DNA from: a virus
Direction: 5' to 3' (one strand)
DNA length: 22,218 nt
Virus record (IMG/VR): IMGVR_UViG_3300025137_000334
Location: 1 to 22,218 of that record
The notes below the pieces were generated by a model. The model had not been told where the DNA came from and made no database searches. It was given only the letters and a program-made list of their open reading frames with translations. Below, piece by piece: positions 7,201-15,373 of the stretch (the stretch's first letter is position 1; each line of letters opens with the position of its first letter). A program made the position numbers and the translations under genes.

Positions 7201-9908
7201 CTTGGTCCTGCATCATCGGTTATTTGCGTATTAGCTGCTTCTGATTCAAGTTGGGATAAAGATGTGTAATACTCAAGATTCTGAATCCGGCTTTCAAGAG
7301 AACCAATATCCCTCATTGAATACCTTCGGTTTTCTATACGCTCGATTTTTAAATCATTTAGTGTATACAGATACCCTGGTTTTTCTATTCTATATAGAAG
7401 TATTGAGTCGTCCGGTGTTTGAGGATAAACGGGAGATCCGGAAGAAACCCCTTGAATAAATTTAATATCACCTAGTTGGTTAAGAACAACGATATCTTTT
7501 CTTTTATTATAGTGTGTAAACCCAACATTAACGATAGAGTTTGGTTTAATAGTTGAACCTTCAGTAGAGTGTGTTATTGGAAGTCTAAAGTCTAAACAAT
7601 TAGCAAGTCTTAATTCTTCATATGTAGGTGCATCTTCTAGATCTCCTGAATATGAACCTCTACCAAATACATTACCACTGCCGGTATGATTATAATATTT
7701 AAATGTTATCGTATTAGTCAATGAAGAATTCTTATAAAGACTAGAATCACCTTTATATACGACCTGCGAATATCCGTAATGCGTATCTGTCTGACCTGTT
7801 ATTAATTCATAATCACTAGCAGGAATCGTTACACCGTTATGAACAAAAGCTGTTATTTCATAAGCATCTACTTTATCAAATTGAATAATATCACCAGGGT
7901 CTATTCTAAGGGCGGCAATGGATTTTGTTCCTGTAGCAGAAGTTTTAGTTTTTAAACTTAGTGCTGTTTGTGTTGGAGCAAATACAGTTATTTTATTTCC
8001 TGAACTTGAAGATATAATAACAGCTTCATCATTTTTAGCTCTTAACAATTTAAGTGTTGCAACCTGCCCAACTATTGAAACATCGCTAACGTATGTTTCA
8101 CCTCCGACTGAATCAGCACCTGCAAGGCCTTGTACAACGACATAATCATCTGGATCTGTGCTCACAAATGAATCACTCCCTCCTGCGGTAATTTTTACTT
8201 CACCGGCTACCGCGGTGGTTGCCGTATTAGAATACCGTTTCTGGACTACAAATGTCGCGCCACTATTATTGATGTCCTTTACGTCATAGTTTCCTAAAGG
8301 GTAAATCATTCGCGCGCTATTGTCACCAATCTCTTTAAGTTCAAATCCGCTACTATTAGAAAATAGGGTTGCATTAGAAACAGTAGTAGCACCAGGGTCG
8401 AGTGTTATTCTTACACCATTCTTTATTGTTTTCCCCGAGACTAAATTTATATCATAGATATAAAGACGCTTTGTCGCTTTAGTGGAATCTGGTGTGTCTC
8501 CTCCACTTGCTGTCTTAACGCCAGTATTTTCAATTGAATGAATTCTGCATTCTCCAATTTTTGTTGAGCTTGTGTCGTATATATCATAAGTCAGATTTGC
8601 TTGAAATTTGAATTGGTTGATAGTAGGAGAATCTAATTGACCTCCAAGGTCCACAAGCGCACCTTCAATATACTGTCCGAGATTCGCAGAAAATTTGTAA
8701 TTGGTTTTTGCGGTTGTATCACTATTCTGTCTACCTTTATCTGCGACAACATCTTGTTTACTTTCTAGTTCAACACGATAACCTTGTACATAGGCAATAC
8801 CAGGTTCAACACCAATAATATATCTTTTAGCACCTTCAGCTGCGGCGCTGCTATCAGTAAGATCTAAAAGAGGATCACCGTCGTTTTCTATTTCTGTAGT
8901 AGTATATCTTCCGCGATTACCAGCAGAGTTATTTAGATATTCACGAACCTCGTATTTAAATGGGTTAACAACGTACGATCCGCTTTCTTCTTCGGTGCGC
9001 TGAGCAAGTGCTTTACCAAGCTCGCTATATTGTGTTCTCGCCGGCTGAACGACATTATCTTCTTTAATATCAAGAAGCTTAATACGGGATTGGCCAGTTG
9101 TAACACTTATAACAGTAGAAGGCACAAAACTTAAATTAAGAGAAATCTTATAACGATCAGCACCAGGTGCACTTGCGTTAGGTTCTCCATTAGCGTTATC
9201 GGCAAGTGAAGGGTCGGTTGTGCTTTCTACTACTGTCTCTACTATATCAAATAACGCTATACCAGTCAATTTAGCGGTTGAACTTGTTTTAGCATAAAAT
9301 GCTTCTGTCACATCTGTATGAACAAAGTGACCTTTAACAAAGAATACTCCGGCATCCTGAAAAACACCACCGTGGAAACCGGCCGGCTCAACAGCTGTGT
9401 AATAATTAGCTATTTTTGAACTACTAGATGTATATGTAGTTCCGCCAACAGTAATAGAATCTTCGCCTGCTGCTAGCTTTATGTCATTCTCATTTGCAAT
9501 TGTCCCTGCACCACCAATTGATTTTATATATAAGCGGTAACCAGCTGTATTATCAGTTACTTTAACAACACTAAGAATCTTTGCTCTCCAAGTTCCACCA
9601 GAATTGGTTATCTCTTTCCCCTTTAATGCTGTAAGTTCAGCTGCAGTAAGAGTCAGTGATGCGTTTGCCCATGTGACACCAATACTTTGAATAGAAGAAT
9701 CATAATTAGTATATCCGTCTAGCACGCGATCACCATCTTTAAAAACATGACGACCAAATTTGTCAATCTGGTCTTGAACATTCGATTGAAGTTGATTAAG
9801 CTCCCTTACCTGAACGCTTCTTCCCGGTCTAAAAAGAATTCTTAGATAATTCTTATCTTGACTAAAGTCATCAAAATAAGGTGTTGCAGAGTATGTGGTT
9901 ATTGCCAT
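4233..9908 (-). CDS. Giant DUF4815-type tail/baseplate structural protein, 1,891 residues
   Basis: The largest gene in the window, about a quarter of its length. The N-terminus contains FRPGRSVQVRELNQLQS at residues 26-42, the hallmark of DUF4815-type proteins found in marine T4-like phages. A short coiled coil is likely near residues 865-895 (SLESRIQNLEYYTSLSQLES). Residues about 1488-1553 hold a tandem of GxGY-PxV units (SGGSGYLSGSPSVTFTGG and TNGSGYTGPPTVAVV). The C-terminal 150 residues look like a beta-sandwich (IYADAMRPDGSTSIEVYAKF). There is no enzyme motif. It follows gp8 by 12 bases and precedes the fibre genes, the place where T4 has gp9, gp10 and gp11, so it probably forms the peripheral baseplate and fibre-attachment structure. 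No Shine-Dalgarno sequence; AATAAATA lies six bases before the ATG. The virion role is well supported by context, the exact position is not. Confidence 0.85.
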   Translation of the reverse strand: MAITTYSATPYFDDFSQDKNYLRILFRPGRSVQVRELNQLQSNVQDQIDKFGRHVFKDGDRVLDGYTNYDSSIQSIGVTWANASLTLTAAELTALKGKEITNSGGTWRAKILSVVKVTDNTAGYRLYIKSIGGAGTIANENDIKLAAGEDSITVGGTTYTSSSSKIANYYTAVEPAGFHGGVFQDAGVFFVKGHFVHTDVTEAFYAKTSSTAKLTGIALFDIVETVVESTTDPSLADNANGEPNASAPGADRYKISLNLSFVPSTVISVTTGQSRIKLLDIKEDNVVQPARTQYSELGKALAQRTEEESGSYVVNPFKYEVREYLNNSAGNRGRYTTTEIENDGDPLLDLTDSSAAAEGAKRYIIGVEPGIAYVQGYRVELESKQDVVADKGRQNSDTTAKTNYKFSANLGQYIEGALVDLGGQLDSPTINQFKFQANLTYDIYDTSSTKIGECRIHSIENTGVKTASGGDTPDSTKATKRLYIYDINLVSGKTIKNGVRITLDPGATTVSNATLFSNSSGFELKEIGDNSARMIYPLGNYDVKDINNSGATFVVQKRYSNTATTAVAGEVKITAGGSDSFVSTDPDDYVVVQGLAGADSVGGETYVSDVSIVGQVATLKLLRAKNDEAVIISSSSGNKITVFAPTQTALSLKTKTSATGTKSIAALRIDPGDIIQFDKVDAYEITAFVHNGVTIPASDYELITGQTDTHYGYSQVVYKGDSSLYKNSSLTNTITFKYYNHTGSGNVFGRGSYSGDLEDAPTYEELRLANCLDFRLPITHSTEGSTIKPNSIVNVGFTHYNKRKDIVVLNQLGDIKFIQGVSSGSPVYPQTPDDSILLYRIEKPGYLYTLNDLKIERIENRRYSMRDIGSLESRIQNLEYYTSLSQLESEAANTQITDDAGPRFKGGILTDSFRGHGVGDVSSPGYKAAIDRENFTARPTYLSDNVRWSFIKGTSGSVQSTATASSGTTWNGGTITSTNIYSGKRKNSLTLDFIEKVLVDQPFASDHISVNPYDVATWSGSLELSPSSDEWKDVNYVPDIINNIEGDNSALINQIANNANILGTEWNEWEAQWKSKKVRHGRWFMAKTSSIQVADTFTETTWTSRRRGNQKEFLRQNREGIQTSLVENTEREVVGDDLLNITFVPFIRSRKVYFRGRMLKPNTTFNLFFDDVNITSYANGDATFSQFGGDVATAGGTDVARYEGNLAAAITDTIAEDSANTITTDSAGDVDGWFVIPNNNSLRFRTGSRQVRLTDRSDNNRTLELSSAESTYHAKGLLETRQKTILSTRQLVLERTRLKESRNLLIGEKVVRRDPIAQTFMIGNEPTGIFLSSIDIFFQKKDPYLPVELSIVSVENGIPTQKTIPFSKVVKLSGDVNVSATNASNETKFMFDTPVYLQPGVEYAIVLISNSARYRVWHAEVGGTDVGANAEKINKNVNLGVMLKSQNASTWTPDQNKDLKFALKRADFKTTSSATAVFTGLSPQRKQVTYVNVVSGGSGYLSGSPSVTFTGGSGSGATAKAHVGKGGVIDHIEVITNGSGYTGPPTVAVVDQGISIHADAFNTTDGGVDFGNNKIYLPAGVLEAKNGQAFTYKTNSGSTINGLTNGTTYYAKTIDSNGNEVPYSRIIKLYTSAVFTTQVAFTDRGGKQQTLNTATAATATASVDTWKASSYLPIIQDMLLPESNVNYTLTDNATSGSGGTYNVFPGELIYTGKRVTHDSTSAYNGSNAEQLKLQAVLSTTDSRISPVVDLDRISLVTFDNIVNNSSEFEGTRDDGQCAARYITKSIKLESPADQINIYADAMRPDGSTSIEVYAKFNTLNSTTPFDSLGWTRINLKDGSKIPVSTNFEFGEVEFEGSAADQFNQVAVKILFKSSDKTFVPEIKNLRVIATL

Positions 9909-9920
9909 AAATCTTATTTA

Positions 9921-11519
9921 TTAAAGTTGTATAACGAGTTTTACCTCTTCAGTTTGATCTGTGTCTCGCGCAAAGGGCTGTCTATTTTCCATGAAAATGA
10001 CTTCGCCGTTTCTTTTGTCGGGATTATCGGTATTTGGAATAAACGGATTGTATTCCTTATTAAGATCAATCGCCGTAATGTCAGTGGCTATTACTGCATC
10101 TGTAGCTGCAACTTTAACATTCACAACGCCAAACGCCGGAGGAACAATTTGATTTACATCGCTATTAGAGTTTTGGTGATAAAACAGTGTGCCGGTACTA
10201 CTAGTCGCGGCTACATAGTAATCATAATAGAATTTAGAAGCACCCGCATATAAGACAGTGCCTTCAACTAAATTAGTCATGTTAGTACTATTAACTCCAG
10301 ATAAAGTTATAGAATTCAAACAGTCGAGAACAGCGTGAGCTTCGGCAGAGCTACCGTCACCGTCATCTGCCCTTGAAAAATTCTTAAGAAGCGAAACTTG
10401 TCTAAATTTTAAAATAGCAGAATCGCTATTAGTCTCGCTACCATCAAAGTCAGTATACATTCCAACAAACCAAGCTGGAAGAATGTCCAATGCGTTTTTG
10501 GCAAATCCAGTAATAGGTGCAATGGATGCATAGGCCTTCGCCGCTCGAGTGGGGCTGCCACCGCTAATAGTAACTGTTGCATACGCGATACGAGATGCGT
10601 TAGAAGAGTTTAAAAATCCAGATGCTTCGTTTTTCCAATACTCGTAAGAACCTGCGTGAGTTGGGTTTGTACTAGCGTCGCGTATATCAATTCGTGTAAT
10701 TACACCACCAGACACAGTTGCTACTAAGTTAATAGCCGCACTAGAAATCGCTAGGTGACTGCTTGTCGCTAAAGTTAGTGTAACTGTAGGAGTAGAACTA
10801 TACCCTGCACCTCCATCAGAAAGGCCGATATGTGTTAGTAGACCTCCAGTTGACTGTATTTGCGCAGAGTTAGGTGTTTGCGTATCGACTGGAGAGAATT
10901 GGCTCGTAGCAAGAGGATCATTTGAAGTGAATCCTGCAACTTCCGTCCAAACGTATCCATCACTGTTTGGAGTCGCAGTGACACCGAAAACAGGAGGAGC
11001 TGGGATTGAGGTTGAGGCAGCAGCAGTTCCACTAAAACCTCCAGTGACTGCTGTGTTGGAAAGACACATATAAATTTTGTTAGAGTATGATACAACACAC
11101 GGATAAAAATCTCCGGTAGAGTAAAACATATCATCATCAGTTTGATCATATACTTTATATTTTCTTCCAGTCGCCCATGGGTTTTTAGCAATAAGCTGTT
11201 TTACATTAGTAGATGTAATGTCTTTCAAAGTAAACAAATTACTAATGATATCATTATTCTCCTGAAAAGTTCCTTCTGGTGATGGAACAATAAATGACGA
11301 ATTTTCTTCTGCTTTGCCAGAAGAATCGTTCGGCCACTTATCGGCTTTACCTAAACCAATAGCGTACCTGTTATTTCCTCGGTAAGGCCAATTTGATTCG
11401 TTCGAGTTGCTCGAACTATTTGCCGTAGAGTCAAATTCGGGATCGCTCGATGCTTTAATGTCATTGACTAAAAGACGCGCTTGATTTCGGCGAAAGTCAT
11501 CTGTAATAATTGCTGCCAT
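9921..11519 (-). CDS. 8: Baseplate wedge subunit gp8
   Basis: Homologue of T4 gp8, a dimeric wedge protein that joins the gp10/gp7/gp8/gp6/gp53/gp25 wedge. The C-terminus GEVIFMENRQPFARDTDQTE (505-524) closely matches the T4 gp8 ending GEMIYMENRPPIIMAMDQTE. The mid-protein DGYVWTEV (187-194) matches T4 DGYVWEYL. At 532 residues it is much longer than T4 gp8 (334). The extra length includes a Ser/Asn-rich stretch (31-43) and a beta-rich insert around residues 228-330 with the GxGY-PxV motif (DGGAGYSSTPTVTL). A similar motif occurs in the giant downstream protein. It is preceded by two tandem late promoter octamers and lacks a clear Shine-Dalgarno sequence. Its stop is TAATAA within a TATAAATA-like word. 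Confidence 0.9.
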   Translation of the reverse strand: MAAIITDDFRRNQARLLVNDIKASSDPEFDSTANSSSNSNESNWPYRGNNRYAIGLGKADKWPNDSSGKAEENSSFIVPSPEGTFQENNDIISNLFTLKDITSTNVKQLIAKNPWATGRKYKVYDQTDDDMFYSTGDFYPCVVSYSNKIYMCLSNTAVTGGFSGTAAASTSIPAPPVFGVTATPNSDGYVWTEVAGFTSNDPLATSQFSPVDTQTPNSAQIQSTGGLLTHIGLSDGGAGYSSTPTVTLTLATSSHLAISSAAINLVATVSGGVITRIDIRDASTNPTHAGSYEYWKNEASGFLNSSNASRIAYATVTISGGSPTRAAKAYASIAPITGFAKNALDILPAWFVGMYTDFDGSETNSDSAILKFRQVSLLKNFSRADDGDGSSAEAHAVLDCLNSITLSGVNSTNMTNLVEGTVLYAGASKFYYDYYVAATSSTGTLFYHQNSNSDVNQIVPPAFGVVNVKVAATDAVIATDITAIDLNKEYNPFIPNTDNPDKRNGEVIFMENRQPFARDTDQTEEVKLVIQL

Positions 11520-11541
11520 AATTAGTTGTTTTCTTAATTGT

Positions 11542-11549
11542 TATTTATA
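11542..11549 (-). promoter_or_regulatory. T4-type late promoter octamer, proximal copy
   Basis: Exact TATAAATA on the minus strand, 22 bases before the gp8 ATG at 11519, inside the 66-bp space between gp7-like and gp8. The predicted leader is about 17 bases. Confidence 0.65.
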
Positions 11550-11550
11550 A

Positions 11551-11558
11551 TATTTATA
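11551..11558 (-). promoter_or_regulatory. T4-type late promoter octamer, distal copy
   Basis: A second exact TATAAATA separated by a single base from the proximal copy (TATAAATATTATAAATA on the minus strand). The two could give starts nine bases apart for gp8. One may be a duplicate or a decoy. Confidence 0.6.
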
Positions 11559-11585
11559 CGTCTGTTTTCTTGTTCTTATACGCAT

Positions 11586-12668
11586 TTATGATATATCTAT
11601 TTGAACTGTTGGTTGAGGCGCTTCTTCAGCATCTAAACGATTAGGAATATATTCTTGTTGGTATTCGTTGATCAGAGATGATAACGACATTTCAAATACA
11701 GTTAGTTTATTAAGTGTAGCTGGATCATCCCAGAAACCTCGATCAAAATAAAGCTTTGCATTAATGCTGTTTGACCAATTTGACGCTGGCAAATTAAATA
11801 TGCAATTAATAAAAGCTGACCTACTAAGATCCGAAGTGTTTGCATTTGAAGGTGTTTGATAGTAGTTATTAGCTAGACCAGTAATAAGTTGTGCTATGGT
11901 TGAGCTTAGCCAACCAGGTTGGTATCTAGGAGTATGAGAACCTGCGTATGAAGAAATTCCTCTTAAACGCGGGGGCCTTATACTTTCTAACCAACCTTCA
12001 GGATTCGTATCTGTCCCTTCGTAACTTTCTATTTTGTCCCATCGGCTTTCTGCTACGGCATCGAGTGTAATAAGAGAAAAGAATTTCATTCCTGCCGGGT
12101 GAACCAACCTTCTAAAAGAATTGCCCCACTTAGATAAGGGTATGTCTGATCTAACTTGGTAACTAAAGCTTTGCCAAAATTTAGAATCTTGAATTTTGTC
12201 AACCCCAGAAGCAAAGCCACTTTTTTTAGTATAAAGTTTGGAAGTGTCGTCGAATGTTCCGGCCGAAAGCTTAAACAAATTATCTCCTGGATAATAAACA
12301 TCAACTACTGAATTAAACATTAATTGGAAAAACGCGTTAATACTTTCGGGTGTTCCTTTTATACGATAGTAATGTATTATTCTTTTATATAATGTATTTC
12401 TGTCAATAACACTTGAGTTAGGAACAACCTTGGCTATTTCTCCTTGAATGGCGTCAAGATATTTTTCACTCGTAACATCAATATCATTTTCGTCAATAAT
12501 ATGACCTAATTCATATGAAGCAAAACCATCACGATTCAAATAGTCATAGTACTCCTCCATAAAGGAGATAAGGTTTGCAGAAGAATCGCGAAGGTACTGC
12601 GGTACGAGTTCTCTTACCTTTTCTCTCTCGTGATTAGGAGGTTTATGACTAGCAATAGACGTGTGCAT
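11586..12668 (-). CDS. Baseplate wedge protein, gp7 / P2 gpI-like
   Basis: No strong identity to T4 gp7 (1,032 residues) is claimed, but two observations point to that role. First, NTLYKRIIHYYRIKGTPESI (91-110) followed by FFQLMFNSVVDVYYPGDN (113-130) resembles the core of tail protein I-type proteins: a short helical region with a KGT step, then a beta segment. Second, the gene follows gp6 exactly as gp7 follows gp6 in T4 and I follows J in P2. In T4, one gp7 wraps a gp6 dimer to make the wedge core. Its ATG overlaps the gp6 stop by one base (TAATG), implying translational coupling. At 360 residues it would be a minimal version lacking the peripheral gp7 domains. Alternative: an unrelated virion protein at this locus. 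Confidence 0.65.
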   Translation of the reverse strand: MHTSIASHKPPNHEREKVRELVPQYLRDSSANLISFMEEYYDYLNRDGFASYELGHIIDENDIDVTSEKYLDAIQGEIAKVVPNSSVIDRNTLYKRIIHYYRIKGTPESINAFFQLMFNSVVDVYYPGDNLFKLSAGTFDDTSKLYTKKSGFASGVDKIQDSKFWQSFSYQVRSDIPLSKWGNSFRRLVHPAGMKFFSLITLDAVAESRWDKIESYEGTDTNPEGWLESIRPPRLRGISSYAGSHTPRYQPGWLSSTIAQLITGLANNYYQTPSNANTSDLSRSAFINCIFNLPASNWSNSINAKLYFDRGFWDDPATLNKLTVFEMSLSSLINEYQQEYIPNRLDAEEAPQPTVQIDIS

Positions 12669-14488
12669 TAGTAATTTTCGCGTGGGGTTGTGACATATTC
12701 GTTGGCACCCGCGGTACCTCGTGTTGCAACTGTATCAACGGCGGCCGCGATAGTAGTATTTAAAATATCAATTTCAAGGATTTGATTTCTCTTAGGAGCT
12801 ACATCATTTGAGGCCGGCCGAGTGAATATTGTAATTTCTGTGTTAGCTGTTATATTAAAATCGTAAATTTCAATAATGCCTGTTGAGCAATTGACAGTTC
12901 CAACATTTCTCTGATCTATTATTTCTACACCATCTGCATTAAGATAATATCTATAGATGTTTCTCACATTGGCTATGATTGAGTCTTCGTCTTTAAGAAA
13001 ATAAGTGACATTATCATAAACATAACTTGATGATGTAATAGATGACTGTGTAGGATCAGTTGGTTTTTCCAACTGAAAGTTATAATTGAGTTTATACGTG
13101 CTATTATTATTAGTAAGCGCATTGAATTTCTTAAGACAATAAACTCTGGCAAAAGAACTTAAAATAGAAGGATCCAAATCAGTTATATAATTTAAAAATT
13201 GTGAATACCTAAATACACCTTCAAAACTTTCTAAGAAAACGTCACTAAAGTTCGATAAGCCAGTTTTTATAAGCGAAGATATTCCTCCAGAAGATAGATT
13301 CGTCAATGAAGAATTGTAATTAGTAAATACATTAAAATAAAGATAAGTAAAATCGGGATCGACAAACTTAGGTCTAACTGTTAGAATCCCTTTTGAATCT
13401 AGGATAGGCAATAAGCGTTCTTTTTCATCAGATGTAAGTTTTGATGCATCCGCTGGTTTTGCCGATATAAAAACTTTACCGTATTCCGGAGGGTCATTAT
13501 CTTCCCCACCCCAAACTGATACTGCATTTGCAGTAGAGTTCGCTTTAATAAGAGCAGTATAATCATCAACAGTAACAGCTCTATTTTGAGATATAAATTG
13601 TAAAGGGGCGTTGGCTCTAATACTTTCAATACTTTCTTTCGAGCCTCCTCCTGAAGAAGCAGCTTGTGATTCTATTGTAGGTTTGTTAACACTATCGAAT
13701 AAAGAATCTGCTGTTGTAAATATAGATAAGCCATTCGCCGCTGCAGCGTCTGTGGTTAAATACTTAATCGATATAAGAGAACCAGGCAAAGGTTTTTTAC
13801 CTATTACTCCATCACCAAAGGATATCTCATATTTACCATTTGGGTTTTCGTTAATAAAATATACTGCCGACTCACTATTTAAACCAGGAAGCTCAGAAAA
13901 CTGAGTATAAACTTCTTTTTGTGTACTGCTAATAGAATCACTCACACTTATAACGAGCTTCGTACTATCTACATTTATATCTGGTATCTCAAACTTAAAA
14001 TTAGAAACCTTGTCATCAAAAATATATTCCTTTGTTTTAATCGCTCCTTGGTAAACTGTAAATTTTGACTCATTTGATACTGGAGTATCTTCAAACGCAA
14101 CAAAGTTATATGTTTCGTTATTCAGTGTATCAGAAGATGTGAATGCTGTATCTGCAGGAAGAGAAGTGATAGCTGCGTTAAGATTCTTCATCACAAGCTC
14201 AACTGCAGATGCCGATGTACTTTTAGGTGTATAACCAAGAGTCTTTGCGCGCGCTACAACATTCTTTCTAAGCTGTGCCGAAGAGATAAATGATTCATTT
14301 GCTGCAAGGTGTGCTAAGAACGCATTGTAGTGTGTGTTATGTGCAAGAATGTCAAGAATAACATTAAGACCGGAACCATCAAAATCAAAATCTTTAAATG
14401 GACCATCAGTCCTTTTGTAATATGATTTGATTTCATCCTTGATCTTATCGAAATCGAGTTCTGTAATATTGAGTTGTTTAATTGCCAT
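12668..14488 (-). CDS. 6: Baseplate wedge subunit gp6 (baseplate J-like)
   Basis: Homologue of T4 gp6 (660 residues; 606 here), which forms the continuous ring that holds the wedges together. The N-terminus (DFDGSGLNVILDILAHNTHY, 35-54) is typical of the T4-like gp6 family. The centre carries the baseplate-J signature EISFGDGVIGKKP (221-233) and then GGGSKESIESIRANAPLQF (280-298) with QNRAVTVDDY (301-310), matching the A-P-x-x-F and R-A-V-T-x-x-D-Y pattern of that family. The start is 5 bases after the gp25 stop. The stop overlaps the next ATG. No key element appears missing. Confidence 0.9.
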   Translation of the reverse strand: MAIKQLNITELDFDKIKDEIKSYYKRTDGPFKDFDFDGSGLNVILDILAHNTHYNAFLAHLAANESFISSAQLRKNVVARAKTLGYTPKSTSASAVELVMKNLNAAITSLPADTAFTSSDTLNNETYNFVAFEDTPVSNESKFTVYQGAIKTKEYIFDDKVSNFKFEIPDINVDSTKLVISVSDSISSTQKEVYTQFSELPGLNSESAVYFINENPNGKYEISFGDGVIGKKPLPGSLISIKYLTTDAAAANGLSIFTTADSLFDSVNKPTIESQAASSGGGSKESIESIRANAPLQFISQNRAVTVDDYTALIKANSTANAVSVWGGEDNDPPEYGKVFISAKPADASKLTSDEKERLLPILDSKGILTVRPKFVDPDFTYLYFNVFTNYNSSLTNLSSGGISSLIKTGLSNFSDVFLESFEGVFRYSQFLNYITDLDPSILSSFARVYCLKKFNALTNNNSTYKLNYNFQLEKPTDPTQSSITSSSYVYDNVTYFLKDEDSIIANVRNIYRYYLNADGVEIIDQRNVGTVNCSTGIIEIYDFNITANTEITIFTRPASNDVAPKRNQILEIDILNTTIAAAVDTVATRGTAGANEYVTTPRENY

Positions 14489-14493
14489 GGTCT

Positions 14494-14937
14494 TTAGCGG
14501 ATTCGGTCGAGGTAGAAAGATACCTCAGCGTTAGTATTTGTATTTCTAATTTGGAAAACTATTGTTACGAGAAGTCTGTTATATTCTTGATCCAGCTCTA
14601 CTTCTACTTTTGGTTTGCTGACTCGAGGCTCACGTCTTTTGATAATCCTTAATACCTCATCCTTAATTCCCATAGCAGTAAACTGATCGGCATTCTCGAA
14701 AAGATAGCGTGTTACGTTGGCACCAAGTTCAGGATGAAATGGCCGATCAGAAAAGTTACTTAGGACAAGAATCTTTACGGCCTGCCGGATCGCTTGAATA
14801 TCTGTAATAGGACGAATGTCCTTTGTATTAGGATGAGCGATAAAATCAAGAGGGATGTCAGCAAAAAGACCGGCCGTATCAACCGAGGCGATCGATGGTA
14901 CCTTCTCGTTAACGTTATAGTCTGATCTTAATCCCAT
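14494..14937 (-). CDS. 25: Baseplate wedge subunit gp25 (GPW/gp25 family)
   Basis: Homologue of T4 gp25 (132 residues; 147 here) and P2 gpW. It sits at the inner end of the wedge, contacts the tube/hub and is thought to initiate sheath polymerisation. The conserved RPFHPELGANVTRYLFEN (65-82) is the family signature, and the EPR motif (103-105, in KRREPRVSKP) is the strongly conserved element of gp25-type proteins. It is followed by gp6 after 5 bases, matching W-J in P2. The ATG is 6 bases beyond a late promoter octamer at 14944-14951, so a leaderless start is possible. No Shine-Dalgarno sequence is seen. Confidence 0.93.
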   Translation of the reverse strand: MGLRSDYNVNEKVPSIASVDTAGLFADIPLDFIAHPNTKDIRPITDIQAIRQAVKILVLSNFSDRPFHPELGANVTRYLFENADQFTAMGIKDEVLRIIKRREPRVSKPKVEVELDQEYNRLLVTIVFQIRNTNTNAEVSFYLDRIR

Positions 14938-14943
14938 AAAATC

Positions 14944-14951
14944 TATTTATA
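14944..14951 (-). promoter_or_regulatory. T4-type late promoter octamer TATAAATA overlapping a stop codon
   Basis: Exact octamer on the minus strand, followed by G. The TAA stop of the 141-residue gene (14947-14949) lies inside it. The gp25 ATG (14937) follows after six bases, at about the predicted transcription start. It would start a wedge-gene transcript. Confidence 0.6.
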
Positions 14952-15372
14952 TAAAAATTACACCGTTTACGTCAGGAAGCTTACCTTCTCTTAATATTAA
15001 CTCTTCATAAAGGCGAATACCTTCAGCAATATTAACCTCAGGTAGAAAAAGCTTTTGACTATCAATTCCAGGACAGGTCAGTGGATTGACGCTAAACAGC
15101 CCTATGCGTTCTACCTCTTCCAAAAGACCTGCTGAAGAATAGGACCTCACAAGCTTCTTAAAGTTAGCGTTAAGGTCAGAAGACGTCTTCATTAATGAAA
15201 TAAAGTATAACGCATACTCTTCTGGTTTACCGCTATAAACCTTATGTTTGTTTGCATTGCTTGGAACATAGCTGTTGAGCTTTGTCTTACGGACTTGATC
15301 AGATATTGCAACAGTAAGAAACTTTTCACTTACAAATCCGTTAACGTCTGGTTTTAGATATATATTTTTCAT
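14947..15372 (-). CDS. Unrecognised protein between hub and wedge genes, 141 residues
   Basis: I do not recognise a family. The protein begins MKNIYLKPDVNGFVSEKFLT and has a helical centre (EEYALYFISLMKTSSDLNAN, then FKKLVRSYSSAGLLEEVERI). It ends with a helical segment (IAEGIRLYEELILREGKL) and the hydrophobic tail VNGVIFI. There is no signal peptide, membrane helix or zinc motif; the single cysteine is in NPLTCPG. It starts one base after the stop of the M15-domain gene and ends inside the gp25 promoter, so it belongs to the baseplate transcription block. Its place between spike and gp25 suggests a structural or assembly role at the hub-wedge interface, by context only. Confidence 0.65.
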   Translation of the reverse strand: MKNIYLKPDVNGFVSEKFLTVAISDQVRKTKLNSYVPSNANKHKVYSGKPEEYALYFISLMKTSSDLNANFKKLVRSYSSAGLLEEVERIGLFSVNPLTCPGIDSQKLFLPEVNIAEGIRLYEELILREGKLPDVNGVIFI

Positions 15373-15373
15373 T

